Shown here piece after piece: positions 1 through 7,696 of a stretch of DNA of 12,952 bases. Source of the stretch: Clostridia bacterium (lineage in GTDB: Bacteria; Bacillota_A; Clostridia; Lachnospirales; Cellulosilyticaceae). A program made the position numbers and the translations under genes. Numbering within the stretch: position 1 is the stretch's first letter; each line of letters opens with the position of its first letter. The stretch lies in the NCBI GenBank assembly GCA_029239935.1, contig JARBTY010000067.1, positions 1 through 12,952 of the forward strand, given 5' to 3'. The notes under the pieces are model-generated. The model did not search any database and was not told where the DNA came from. It was given only the letters and a program-made list of their open reading frames with translations.

Positions 1-291
1 TATGGCGACTGGGCTGTGCTTTTTACCCGCATCATTCCTCTTACCCGTACCTATATTTCAATATTTGCCGGCATCAATCATATGCCTTTGGGACAATTTA
101 TACTTTACTCTTCTGTTGGAATTGCTTTATGGAATTTGATACTCATCAGCCTTGGCTTTTATATCGGCGACAATTGGCTCCTTATAAGTCAGCTTATCAA
201 TACCTATACCCATTTGATTGCAGTGCTTCTCCTGATAATTGTTTTCTCCTTAATCCTTAAGAAAATACTTCTTACTCCTAAAAAATCATAA
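1..291 (+). CDS. DedA-family (VTT/SNARE-associated) membrane protein, C-terminal part
   Basis: The gene is cut by the left window edge. Frame 1 is open from base 1 and gives 96 residues ending in TAA. The segment RIIPLTRTYISIFAGINHMP followed by a glycine-containing membrane helix (SSVGIALWNLILISLGFYIG) is the typical C-terminal part of DedA-family inner-membrane proteins, with the conserved R-x-(I/P)-x-x-R-T-x-I-S-x-x-A-G pattern. A second hydrophobic helix (about residues 68-87) and a short lysine-rich tail end the protein. DedA proteins are linked to proton-motive-force homeostasis and lipid-carrier flipping; which role applies here cannot be read from the fragment. The internal GTG at base 16 is not the start, since the reading frame continues upstream of it. 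Confidence 0.85.
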   Translation, partial: YGDWAVLFTRIIPLTRTYISIFAGINHMPLGQFILYSSVGIALWNLILISLGFYIGDNWLLISQLINTYTHLIAVLLLIIVFSLILKKILLTPKKS

Positions 292-298
292 TCAAGGT

Positions 299-348
299 TG
301 AGTTTATACCCTCAAAAGATTATAATCATCTTGAACTCATTTTTTATT
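299..348 (+). terminator. Possible weak terminator after the DedA-like gene
   Basis: A TGAGTT/AACTCA pair encloses a smaller dyad (GATTATAATC) and is followed by a T-rich run (ATTTTTTATT). The outer stem is only 6 bp with a long loop, so this is a weak call. Confidence 0.3.
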
Positions 349-379
349 AAGATTATTTTATACCAAAGAGGGTGTACCG

Positions 380-1249
380 ATGTTAGATAAAAAAATAGGA
401 CTTATTGTAGAAGGCGGTGGTATGAGGGGGGCTTATACAGGGGGTGTACTGGAAGCATTCAGTGATAAAAACCTTCAATTTCCTTATATCATCGCAGTAT
501 CAGCCGGTGCCAACACCGCCTGCAGCTATATATCTAAACAGCCAGATCGTAATAACAGGATTTATACGGAATGGATAACGGACAAACGTTTCCTTCATTT
601 TACCAATGTTTTTAGAGAAGGCAGTTATTTTGGCATGGATTTTCTATTTAACAAACTTCCTTTAGAGTTAGACCTTTTTGACTTTGAAACCTTCAAAAAT
701 GCCCCTTTAACTTTCAAGGTAGGCACCACCCATTGCCAAACTGGTGAGCCTGTTTACTTTGAACCCCAAAACACTGTTAAAGAATATGATGCCAATCAAA
801 TCCTCCGTGCCTCCAGCAGTTTGCCAGTTATATCAAAAGCTGTGCAAATCAACGGCCATGACTATTTAGACGGAGGTATTACCGATCCCATTCCTCTCCA
901 GCAGTCTATTAGAGATGGCAATACACACCATGTTATTATTCTTACCCGCAATACGGGATATCAAAAAACATACTCGAGAACGCTTTATCACTTATCCCTC
1001 ATACACTTAAAACATTATCCCAAAGTCGTAGAAAAGATTAAAATGCGGCATGAAAAATATAATCAGACCCTTAAAGATATTGAATTGCTTGAGCAGCAAG
1101 GACTTGTTTATGTCTTTAGACCCAAAGCACCGCTAGCTATCGATCGTTTTGAAAAAGATTCTTTGAAACTCAAAGAACTTTACAAGCAAGGCTACGATGA
1201 AACTTCTCAAAGTTGGGTTTCCTTTGAAAATTGGTTAGCTACATTTTAG
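380..1249 (+). CDS. Patatin-like phospholipase family protein
   Basis: This is a predicted cytoplasmic serine acyl hydrolase of 289 residues. The N-terminal oxyanion motif GGGMRGAYTGGVL begins at residue 12. The nucleophile elbow reads AVSAGA with Ser41; the usual first Gly of GxSxG is replaced by Ala, which occurs in bacterial patatins. The dyad Asp164 lies in DGGITDPIP. No signal peptide or membrane helix is seen. The ATG is preceded by AGAGGG (367-372) at 7-nt spacing. The gene stands alone between the DedA-like gene and a strong terminator at 1253-1287. The basic C-terminal third (about residues 205-289) resembles the extra region of YjjU-like bacterial patatins. The lipid substrate is unknown. 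Confidence 0.9.
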   Translation: MLDKKIGLIVEGGGMRGAYTGGVLEAFSDKNLQFPYIIAVSAGANTACSYISKQPDRNNRIYTEWITDKRFLHFTNVFREGSYFGMDFLFNKLPLELDLFDFETFKNAPLTFKVGTTHCQTGEPVYFEPQNTVKEYDANQILRASSSLPVISKAVQINGHDYLDGGITDPIPLQQSIRDGNTHHVIILTRNTGYQKTYSRTLYHLSLIHLKHYPKVVEKIKMRHEKYNQTLKDIELLEQQGLVYVFRPKAPLAIDRFEKDSLKLKELYKQGYDETSQSWVSFENWLATF

Positions 1250-1252
1250 ACG

Positions 1253-1295
1253 ATAAAGCAGATAAACCTCCGGTTTATCTGCTTTATTTTATGAT
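1253..1295 (+). terminator. Strong intrinsic terminator after the patatin gene
   Basis: A perfect 16-bp stem (1253-1268 with 1272-1287) has a 3-nt loop (TCC) and is followed by TTTTATGATT. It lies 3 bases after the patatin stop codon. Confidence 0.9.
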
Positions 1296-1417
1296 TATGG
1301 AATATTTTGTTTAGACTCAATTGACCTTATCCTATTATATTTTTGCGAATGATGTATTATAATGTTTACAAAGGGTTTATTTTGGTATCGCCTATAACTT
1401 ATATAAGGAGCGCTGAC

Positions 1418-2530
1418 ATGAAAAAACTACTTCCTCAATTGATTTGCCTTCTTTTCTTTCCCCTCGCTTTATTACTTAATTATTTATTTTCACTTAATCC
1501 TCATATCGGTGAAAGCTTTTACTCTTTAAAGCTGAACAAAATTTTTATTCAGGGTTTAAGCCGTCTTACAGGTGTTTTTCCTTTTTCACTTTTTGAACTC
1601 ATGCTTTATTTTTTTATTTTGTCCTATAGTCTCTATATTTTACATATGATTTGGCAGCTTTTTTCTAAAAAACAATCTTGGAAGTCTTTACTCCTAAAAT
1701 TCATTTCTAATCACCTCGCTTTGTTTTCTATTCTCTATTTTATTTTTACCAGTATGTGGGGTCTTAACTACCTTAGACCTCCTTTTGGTAAAGCAAATGG
1801 GATTGAAGCATCTCAACATACAACCGCTGAACTGGCTGAGCTTTATAGCTATCTCATTGATGAACTCAACACCCTCAGCGAACAAACCCCTAGAGATGCT
1901 GAAGGGTACATGATTGTAGAAGGTGGGTACGAAAGCGCCTTTGAAAGAGCTTCTTTAGGTTACCTTGAAATTTCCAAATCGTTCCCCAGTTTAAGTGGTG
2001 ACTATGGATCACCAAAAGCCATTTGGGCCTCTTCCTTGATGAATTACACAGGCATAACAGGTATCTACTCTCCTTTTACAGCAGAAGCCAATGTCAATGT
2101 GGCCGTATTGGATTTGTTTATTCCTGCTACCACTCTGCACGAAATGGCTCATCAACGTGGTTTTGCTAATGAAGATGAAGCTGACTTTATCTCCTTTTTA
2201 ACCTGTAGTTTTCACCCTGATATTGATTTTAAATACTCTGGTTATCTGTTGGCTCTAGCTCATACCAATGCTGCGTTGGCAAAAGATGATGTCTCCTTAT
2301 TAAGAGAGCTCAATCTCAATCTTTCTTCCGATGTTTTAAATGATATACGTCATAATAATGCCTTTTGGGCGCAATATGAAGGGGACGTCGAAAAATTATC
2401 CACTAAAGTCAATGATACTTATTTAAAGGCTAATGGGGTTTCTGATGGTCAAAAGAGTTATGGCCGAATGGTTGATTTACTTCTAAGCTACTATACGCTT
2501 TTTATTAAACCTGAAGTATCCTTTAATTAA
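1418..2530 (+). CDS. DUF3810-type membrane zinc metalloprotease-like protein
   Basis: The 370-residue protein has three hydrophobic segments near the N-terminus (about residues 5-25, 52-80 and 92-115), followed by a long probably extracytoplasmic domain. That domain carries HEMAHQRGF with HExxH at residues 241-245, then NEDEADF, which could supply a third metal ligand (Glu252 or Glu254). This layout and the HExAHQxGFxxExEA pattern match the DUF3810 family of uncharacterised membrane proteins. I chose the ATG at 1418 because AAGGAG (1405-1410) lies 7 nt upstream. The reading frame stays open to 1343, but that extension is polar and has no ribosome site. A terminator follows at 2582-2623. Peptidase activity is inferred from the motif only. 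Confidence 0.8.
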   Translation: MKKLLPQLICLLFFPLALLLNYLFSLNPHIGESFYSLKLNKIFIQGLSRLTGVFPFSLFELMLYFFILSYSLYILHMIWQLFSKKQSWKSLLLKFISNHLALFSILYFIFTSMWGLNYLRPPFGKANGIEASQHTTAELAELYSYLIDELNTLSEQTPRDAEGYMIVEGGYESAFERASLGYLEISKSFPSLSGDYGSPKAIWASSLMNYTGITGIYSPFTAEANVNVAVLDLFIPATTLHEMAHQRGFANEDEADFISFLTCSFHPDIDFKYSGYLLALAHTNAALAKDDVSLLRELNLNLSSDVLNDIRHNNAFWAQYEGDVEKLSTKVNDTYLKANGVSDGQKSYGRMVDLLLSYYTLFIKPEVSFN

Positions 2531-2581
2531 GTCTGTAAATTCAGCTGGATGCAGCTTACTCTTTTTTGAAGTTCTTGGAAC

Positions 2582-2623
2582 GGCAACATCTTTATCTTTT
2601 TTCTGATGTTGCCTGACTTTTTT
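2582..2623 (+). terminator. Intrinsic terminator after the DUF3810-type gene
   Basis: GGCAACATC (2582-2590) pairs perfectly with GATGTTGCC (2605-2613) across a 14-nt loop, followed by TGACTTTTTTT. It separates this rightward gene from the converging leftward gene at 2656. Confidence 0.75.
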
Positions 2624-2655
2624 AGATTAATCATTTCTGGTTTTTTGCCAAATCT

Positions 2656-3438
2656 CTATAAGTGTTTATAAAGTTCATCCTGCAACGGAGTATTATCCGA
2701 AAATAAGTTGGGATTGATATACAGCATTTTTAAAAGCAGCTGATTCATAGGTTCACTTTTACATAGACGTACAACGGCATCTCCAAACTTTCCCTTTGCC
2801 ATGACTTGATGGTTCTCAAATATTTCGTCAACTTTCCAAAAATATTCAGACCAGCTCTCTCCAATATGCCGTCTTGAATGGACCAGTATTTCACTACCGT
2901 CATCTGACACAACATAAAGTTTTTCGTAGTCTTTACTTAATCTACCAGGTATATCCGCCCACTCTTCTACTCCGTGTATAAATGTATTTTTCCTAAGATC
3001 TACTCCCAAAAGCATGATATCTGCTTGCCGGTCTAACAACTTTCCCCAAGGGGAATTCCTGCCACAAGGCGTCTCACAAAACTCATACCCACTTATAAAT
3101 TCTTCTGCATCTTTTCCTAATACGGCTACGGAATGTGTAGGATGCTTGGCTCTTACAACGCCTTGCCTCTTTCTGAACAATTCTGTTAAGAGTCCCACAC
3201 AGGAAGCAGAAGTATTTAAATAAAATCTTGGATTTTCGGCATTAATGGTATCCCACGTATGAGTCGGCAATACTAGCAGTCCTTCCTTCATATAGTCCGC
3301 CAGTACCTCTAAAACTGTCTCTGCCCCTCCTTCTACTTCTCCTATACTTTTCATAGATGAATGGACCAATAAAGTCCCTTGTGGATTAATCTGTAATTGT
3401 TCCATTTGCTTCATAAGCTGTGATTTTGTATACCCCAT
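2656..3438 (-). CDS. AAC(3)-family N-acetyltransferase (YokD-like)
   Basis: At 260 residues it has the usual length of the Antibiotic_NAT/AAC(3) fold family, which transfers acetyl from acetyl-CoA to an amine. Family blocks are visible in order: LLVHSSMKSIGEVEGGAETV (about residues 23-42), LLVLPTHTW (about 54-62), the KHPTHSVAVLG block (about 98-108) with the conserved HPTHS, and CGRNSPWGKLL (about 124-134). The ATG at 3438 follows AAAGGAGAAAAAATC on the coding strand, a good ribosome site. It is the last gene of a leftward trio with the YkgJ-type and zinc-ribbon genes, 23 bp after the YkgJ-type stop. Chromosomal members of this family often do not confer aminoglycoside resistance, so the substrate is left open. 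Confidence 0.88.
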   Translation of the reverse strand: MGYTKSQLMKQMEQLQINPQGTLLVHSSMKSIGEVEGGAETVLEVLADYMKEGLLVLPTHTWDTINAENPRFYLNTSASCVGLLTELFRKRQGVVRAKHPTHSVAVLGKDAEEFISGYEFCETPCGRNSPWGKLLDRQADIMLLGVDLRKNTFIHGVEEWADIPGRLSKDYEKLYVVSDDGSEILVHSRRHIGESWSEYFWKVDEIFENHQVMAKGKFGDAVVRLCKSEPMNQLLLKMLYINPNLFSDNTPLQDELYKHL

Positions 3439-3461
3439 GATTTTTTCTCCTTTTCTTTCTA

Positions 3462-3719
3462 CTAATCCGGTTCTGTCTCTTGTTGTAACCTCTTTAAATA
3501 GTCAAGGGCCTCTTCTGTGGAATTTTTGCACATTTCTTTGCTTGGCTGAAGACTGCCGCATACTTTAGGCCTATCTTGACTTTGAAAAATCTTACATCTA
3601 TTATTGCTATCTAATTGCACGCATCTTTCCCCTGCTTTTTTCCCTTGGGGCATTCCCGGAATGGGAGAACTAATAGAAGGGGCGATACAGCAGGCACCGC
3701 AATGATCTCTACACTCCAT
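3462..3719 (-). CDS. YkgJ-type cysteine-cluster protein
   Basis: This is an 85-residue small protein. The N-terminus reads [11 protein letters not shown], followed by [16 protein letters not shown], then C-V-Q-L, C-K-I-F and RPKVCGSL, with a last Cys near residue 65. This is the CxxxCGxCC...C...C...RPxxC pattern of the YkgJ family, predicted to bind zinc or an Fe-S cluster. The frame is open further upstream to 3779, but the ATG at 3719 matches the family N-terminus, has GGGAG 7 nt upstream, and overlaps the end of the zinc-ribbon gene by 11 nt, suggesting translational coupling. The cellular role of this family is not established. Confidence 0.87.
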   Translation of the reverse strand: MECRDHCGACCIAPSISSPIPGMPQGKKAGERCVQLDSNNRCKIFQSQDRPKVCGSLQPSKEMCKNSTEEALDYLKRLQQETEPD

Positions 3720-4086
3720 TATTTTCTCCCTGCCTCCTACCTTGTCCGCAATATGGACAAAAATCATAGTCCGCATCAAGCTTTTTTCCGCAACCCCGGC
3801 AGTTCACGGTTATGAACCTCTCCTCCTGCAGCTGACAGGCTCCAATATCTTTTTTATCATATTTCACTAAAACCGCATCTTCTTCACTTATTTCATATCT
3901 GGCACCGCAGCTCTCGTCTATTACATAATACTGTTCACCCCAATGCCATATCGGAATGAAAAAGATTCTCAAACAATGATAAGTTTTCAAAATAACCAAT
4001 TCTTTTTGCCTCTGGCAGTTTTTACAAACTCCTGTTACCTGTTTAAAATTTTTAACTAGCTGCGTAATATCTATAAAAATAAACAT
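3709..4086 (-). CDS. Zinc-ribbon domain protein
   Basis: The 125-residue protein has two metal-binding halves. The N-terminal part holds CKNCQR (about residues 21-26), then [15 protein letters not shown] and SCGARYEI; this resembles bacterial zinc_ribbon_15-type proteins, although the second knuckle has one Cys where two are usual. The C-terminal part is a classic zinc ribbon with CRGCGKKL followed by CPYCGQ. Its end overlaps the YkgJ-type start by 11 nt, so it is the first gene of a three-gene leftward set. AAAGGGG upstream of the ATG serves as a modest ribosome site. A TATAAT-like box lies upstream at about 4119-4124 on the minus strand, but its -35 is poor. No catalytic function is suggested. 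Confidence 0.75.
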   Translation of the reverse strand: MFIFIDITQLVKNFKQVTGVCKNCQRQKELVILKTYHCLRIFFIPIWHWGEQYYVIDESCGARYEISEEDAVLVKYDKKDIGACQLQEERFITVNCRGCGKKLDADYDFCPYCGQGRRQGENNGV

Positions 4087-4223
4087 ATTTTTTATACCCC
4101 TTTGTATTTTATAAAACTATTATAACAAACTCCGCTAGTAATGAAACATTCTTTTGAATTTTAAATTTACAAATCCACAAAAAAGTGCTACTGTTTTTAT
4201 ATTAACTATTCGGAGGTTTCTTA

Positions 4224-5489
4224 ATGAGTCATATTGTCGGCAAGGAAGCTTATAAAAGCTTAGAAGAACGTCTAAATAAATTCCCACAAGGAGCTCCCCC
4301 CTCCCAAACCCTCTATCATATTTTACAGTTTTTATTTACTGAAGAAGAAGCCAAGCTAGCCTCTTCTCTGCCTGTCAGACCTTTTACTTTAAAAACCGCT
4401 TCAAAAATTTGGAATACTAGTGAATTCAGCGCTTTGAAACGTCTTGAAAATTTATGTTCTAAAGGTGTTTTATTAGATATGGACAACAAGGGCAAAACCA
4501 CGTATTTTCTACCGCCCCCTATGGTTGGTTTCTTCGAGTTTTCTATGATGCGCACAAGGCATGATATTGACCAAAAATTACTTAGCGAATTATATCACCA
4601 GTATCTTAATGTAGAAGAAGATTTTATAAAAGATCTATTTTTTTCCACCGAAACAAAGTTTGGCAGAGCCTTTGTACAAGAAGGTGTTCTTAGTGCGGAT
4701 AATGAAATCCATGTATTGGATTTTGAAAGAGCCAGCCATATTATTCAATCTGCGTCTAGTATCGGTCTAAGCACCTGCTATTGCCGGCATAAAACCCATC
4801 ACCTCGGACAAGCCTGTGATGCACCGTTAGAACTTTGTATGACCTTTGGTGCTACTGCTTCTTCCCTCGCTAAATATGGCTATGCCAGAGAGATAGAAGC
4901 CTCTGAGTGTCTCGAACTCCTTCATGTTGCCTATGAAAACAATCTTGTCCAATGTGGTGAAAATGTAAGAGAAGGTGTTAGTTTTCTGTGTAATTGCTGC
5001 AGCTGCTGCTGTGAAGGTTTAATAACTGCTAAAAAATTTGGTATGCTTAATCCCATTCAAACAACTGCTTTTATTCCTGTCATCAATCACAAAACCTGTA
5101 TTAAATGTGGTAAATGTCAAAGAGTCTGTCCAGTTGCTTGTATTGAAAAAGCTCAGGATACTTCTCTTCAACCGATTTTAGAAATCAATGAAAATGTATG
5201 TTTAGGCTGTGGCATCTGTGCCCGTAATTGTCCCAATCACAGTATCACCTTAAACCGTCGGCCCCAGAAAATCTTAACACCAGCTAATACGACCCACCGC
5301 ATTGTCCTGATGGCTATCGAAAAAGGAACACTGGTTGATTTAATATGTGATAATAAAGCTTTTGCAAGCCACAGAGCTATGGCTGCCATTCTTTCCTGTA
5401 TTCTAAGCCTTTCTCCCGTCAAACAGGCTTTAGCAAGCAAACAGTTAAAATCTATTTATCTTGATAAATTACTCTCCTCAAAAGGCTGA
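4224..5489 (+). CDS. 4Fe-4S dicluster protein with N-terminal helical domain and CNCCxCCC motif
   Basis: This is a 421-residue cytoplasmic protein. Two ferredoxin-type motifs, CIKCGKCQRVCP (292-303) and CLGCGICARNCP (326-337), should bind two 4Fe-4S clusters. Ahead of them are the dense cluster CNCCSCCC (256-263) and other Cys (CYCRHK, about residues 189-192, and two Cys shortly after) that could hold another metal centre. Residues about 28-105 look like a winged-helix-type helical domain (FTLKTASKIWNTSEFSALKR then LENLCSKGVLLD). GGAGGT lies before the ATG, and a bidirectional terminator overlaps the stop. Similar Fe-S proteins occur in anaerobic Bacillota and sulfate reducers; the electron partner is unknown. 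It could be a redox-sensing or electron-transfer protein. Confidence 0.82.
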   Translation: MSHIVGKEAYKSLEERLNKFPQGAPPSQTLYHILQFLFTEEEAKLASSLPVRPFTLKTASKIWNTSEFSALKRLENLCSKGVLLDMDNKGKTTYFLPPPMVGFFEFSMMRTRHDIDQKLLSELYHQYLNVEEDFIKDLFFSTETKFGRAFVQEGVLSADNEIHVLDFERASHIIQSASSIGLSTCYCRHKTHHLGQACDAPLELCMTFGATASSLAKYGYAREIEASECLELLHVAYENNLVQCGENVREGVSFLCNCCSCCCEGLITAKKFGMLNPIQTTAFIPVINHKTCIKCGKCQRVCPVACIEKAQDTSLQPILEINENVCLGCGICARNCPNHSITLNRRPQKILTPANTTHRIVLMAIEKGTLVDLICDNKAFASHRAMAAILSCILSLSPVKQALASKQLKSIYLDKLLSSKG

Positions 5490-5520
5490 CTTTATTGAAT
5501 TAAAGTCAGCCTCACTTTTT
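5483..5520 (+). terminator. Intrinsic terminator between converging Fe-S and binding-protein genes
   Basis: A perfect 12-bp stem (5483-5494 with 5501-5512) has a 6-nt loop and is followed by CACTTTTT. It includes the stop codon of the Fe-S gene. On the minus strand the stem is followed by TTTTGAGG, so it probably also ends the leftward ABC operon. Confidence 0.85.
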
Positions 5521-5521
5521 A

Positions 5522-6529
5522 TTATTTAACAGCTTTTTGGGCGAATTCGGTATTAACAATTTTACTGTATTCTGGTCTTTTATCAAGTTCTCCTGCAAGT
5601 TCCATAACGTCCATCAATCTATTGAGACTCTCTTCTTTTAAAATAGGCTCTTCACACCATGTATCTGTGTCTTTATACCTATTGATGACAGTAATAAGAT
5701 CTTCTTCGCTTAATTCTTTAAACTGTGGTGCAATAATCGGTGCAATCTCCTCTGCAGAATGATTTTTAACAAATTGCTGTCCTTTATAAAGGGCATTTGT
5801 AAATTTTTGAATCACCTCTGGATTTTTGCTGATATAACTTTCAAGTGCCGAATAGGCTGTGTAGGGGATCTCGCCTGATTCTTTACCAATAGATGCAACA
5901 ATATAACCTTGATTAGCCTTTTCTATAGAAGTTGCTACTGGTTCAAAGAGTGTTACATAATCTCCCTCGCCGCCCGTAAAAGCTCCTCCCATTGCCGCAA
6001 ACTGTATGTCTGTTCTTACATTAACAGCTCCGCTGGCAGTGTCTTCTCCAAGAGTAAGCCCTTTATTCTTAAGTACGTATTCCAGTGTCATCTCCGGAAC
6101 TCCGCCTTTTCTGCCCCCAATAACTTCTTTTCCCTTTAAGTTTTCAAACTTAAAATCTGGTTCTGCTTTGCGGGATACTAAAAAGGTGCCATCTCTTTTT
6201 GTAACTTGTGCAAAATTAACAGCATAATCTTTGCTGCCCTGATTATAGACATAGATAGATGCTTCAGGTCCCATAAAACCTATCTCTACTTCTCCTGATA
6301 ATAATGCCGCCATTGTCTTATCAGCACCCTGTGCCCCTATAAGTTCTACCTCTAGTCCTTCTTCTTTAAAAAATCCTTTTTCAAGGGCTACATACTGTGG
6401 TGCATAAAAGATAGAATGGGTTACTTCTGCTACTTTGATCTGAGTAGCTGTTTCTTGACTGCACCCCACAGCCAAGAGACTCACCATAAAAATTGCAAAT
6501 AATATTTTCAAGGTTTTTAAACCTTTCAT
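5522..6529 (-). CDS. ABC importer substrate-binding lipoprotein (NMT1/SsuA/ThiY-like)
   Basis: The 335-residue protein has an N-terminal lipoprotein signal: basic MKGLKTLK, hydrophobic IFAIFMVSLLAVG-type core, and Cys23 as the lipidated residue. The mature part opens like NMT1/nitrate/sulfonate/taurine-type binding proteins: YAPQYVALEKGFFKEEGLEV, then GADKTMAALLSGEVEIGFMG and the EASIYVYNQG segment. I chose ATG 6529 over the GTG at 6538, because GAGGTG lies 6 nt before the ATG and overlaps the GTG. It is the last gene of the leftward ABC operon, after the permease. The substrate cannot be decided; sulfonates, a thiamin precursor or another small organic compound are possible. Its original promoter is now separated from it by the inserted element. 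Confidence 0.9.
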   Translation of the reverse strand: MKGLKTLKILFAIFMVSLLAVGCSQETATQIKVAEVTHSIFYAPQYVALEKGFFKEEGLEVELIGAQGADKTMAALLSGEVEIGFMGPEASIYVYNQGSKDYAVNFAQVTKRDGTFLVSRKAEPDFKFENLKGKEVIGGRKGGVPEMTLEYVLKNKGLTLGEDTASGAVNVRTDIQFAAMGGAFTGGEGDYVTLFEPVATSIEKANQGYIVASIGKESGEIPYTAYSALESYISKNPEVIQKFTNALYKGQQFVKNHSAEEIAPIIAPQFKELSEEDLITVINRYKDTDTWCEEPILKEESLNRLMDVMELAGELDKRPEYSKIVNTEFAQKAVK

Positions 6530-6591
6530 ACATTTCACCTCATTATTAAATGGTATTTTTTTACATGTTATGCTATAGCATACTCAGTTTA

Positions 6592-7407
6592 CTAATATTT
6601 GGTGACTCTTTTTGCTCGATAGATTTTTTCGATGCCATTAACAATGGCGTACATAATACATGCACATCCAGCAAGAACCACTACACCCATCATGACTAAA
6701 TCCATTCTAAATACCTGCCCACCATAAACAATTAAATACCCAATCCCATATCTGGATACCAAAAATTCTCCTACAATAACGCCAACCCAGGATAATCCTA
6801 TATTTATCTTGATAATACTAATAATATTGGCAATATTAGAAGGCAGAATAAGTTTTGTTAAGATCTGCCATTTATCAGCGCCAAAGCTCTTTAACATTTT
6901 GACCTTCTCTTCATCTACATAAATAAAATAGTTATAGGCTGATAATATCGTTGTTACAATAGAAATAGTGATAGCCGTAACAACAATACCTTGTACCCCT
7001 GCCCCTGCCCAAACAATGAGAATAGGTGCAAGTGCTGTTTTAGGTAATGCATTAAGAACAACTAATATAGGGTCCATCACTTTAGCTACCGTCTCTGACC
7101 ACCACAATATGATGGCAATTCCAATACCTAAAATGGTTCCAATAGAAAATCCCAAAACAGTTTCCCACACAGATATAACGACATGTTTAAATAAACTGCC
7201 ATCGGCAACATAGGTTATAAATAACTTATAGATTTGCGTGGGGCTGCTTAACAAAAAAGTATTAATCGCTCCCAGTCTGGCTAAGACCTCCCACACACCA
7301 ATAAATCCTATTGTCAAAAAAAACTGCCAAAATAATATACTGTATTTTTTTCTCTTTTTGTCCTGAAGAAACTGTTTATAGCCTTCACTTTTCTCTTTAT
7401 TTCCCAT
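6592..7407 (-). CDS. ABC importer permease (SsuC/TauC/ThiX-like)
   Basis: This 271-residue inner-membrane permease has about six hydrophobic segments, the first at about residues 25-45. The cytoplasmic coupling loop is visible as SFGADKWQILTKLILPSNIANI, the EAA-like motif that contacts the ATPase, and the preceding LNALPKTALAPILIVWAG block is characteristic of the nitrate/sulfonate/taurine family. The ATG at 7407 overlaps the ATPase stop by 11 nt, with GGAGCTGGATGTAG upstream, so the gene was built for translational coupling to the ATPase. That coupling is now to a C-terminal fragment only. Confidence 0.92.
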   Translation of the reverse strand: MGNKEKSEGYKQFLQDKKRKKYSILFWQFFLTIGFIGVWEVLARLGAINTFLLSSPTQIYKLFITYVADGSLFKHVVISVWETVLGFSIGTILGIGIAIILWWSETVAKVMDPILVVLNALPKTALAPILIVWAGAGVQGIVVTAITISIVTTILSAYNYFIYVDEEKVKMLKSFGADKWQILTKLILPSNIANIISIIKINIGLSWVGVIVGEFLVSRYGIGYLIVYGGQVFRMDLVMMGVVVLAGCACIMYAIVNGIEKIYRAKRVTKY

Positions 7408-7581
7408 CTACATCCAGCTCCTTCCATAACGTTTCAAAATAATCTTTGAACTCTGAGGCCCGTCTTGCCATCAGAGGCGTCTTTTCTCCCTCTACAGTCA
7501 GTTTGATTTCATGAGTACTTTTAATAGTTGCCGGTCTTTTAGACAGTACCGCCACTTCATCAGCCATTGCAATTGCTTCTG
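7397..7581 (-). pseudogene. ABC importer ATPase, C-terminal fragment cut off by the inserted element
   Basis: The chromosomal remnant encodes the last 61 residues of the ATPase, beginning in EAIAMADEVAVLSKRPATI, which follows directly on the H-loop region of SsuB/TauB/NrtD-type ATPases. The matching N-terminal part lies at 12111-12686. The frame continues into the element as far as a TTG at 7594, but no ribosome site precedes it, so separate translation is doubtful. Joining the parts at the shared GCTTCTG gives ...THDISEAIAMADEV... without a frameshift and a total of 249 residues, the normal size for this family. This fragment contains no nucleotide-binding motif. Confidence 0.9.
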
Positions 7582-7603
7582 CAATATAAATCAAATGGAA
7601 ACA
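7561..7603. other. attL, left junction of the element
   Basis: Bases up to 7581 belong to the ATPase gene; bases from 7582 belong to the element. The shared core GCTTCTG is at 7575-7581. The element-side arm is TAAATCAAATGGAAACA (7587-7603). Read in reverse complement, it matches the right-end arm at 14 of 17 positions. If the arm symmetry marks the crossover, the central dinucleotide is TC at 7578-7579. Confidence 0.8.
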
Positions 7604-7644
7604 CTCTATTGTAGGATCTTAATAAAGCATTCTATAAATACAAA

Positions 7645-7696
7645 TAAGGTCAATCATAGGGAGAGAGCGGAAAATCTCTCCCTATGATTGACCTTA
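7645..7696 (-). terminator. Perfect 22-bp hairpin at the end of the Spo0E-like gene
   Basis: Bases 7645-7666 pair perfectly with 7675-7696 around the 8-nt loop GCGGAAAA. The stop codon of the leftward Spo0E-like gene lies in the stem. T-tracts are only fair: TTTGTATTTATAG on the minus side, and a T6 run at 7705-7710 on the plus side. In the excised circle this hairpin would lie between the converging recombinase and Spo0E-like genes, so it may act in both directions. Confidence 0.65.

Noticed and set aside
1343..1417. N-terminal extension of the DUF3810-type gene
   Set aside because: The extension is polar, precedes a good ribosome site at 1405-1410, and breaks the usual layout that begins directly with a membrane helix.
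2656..3438. Aminoglycoside resistance gene
   Set aside because: The AAC(3) fold is clear, but there is no mobile context here and many chromosomal members do not act on aminoglycosides.
7397..7594. Independent small gene starting at TTG 7594
   Set aside because: No ribosome site precedes the TTG, its first four codons lie wholly in the element (the fifth straddles the junction), and the remainder is plainly the ATPase C-terminus.
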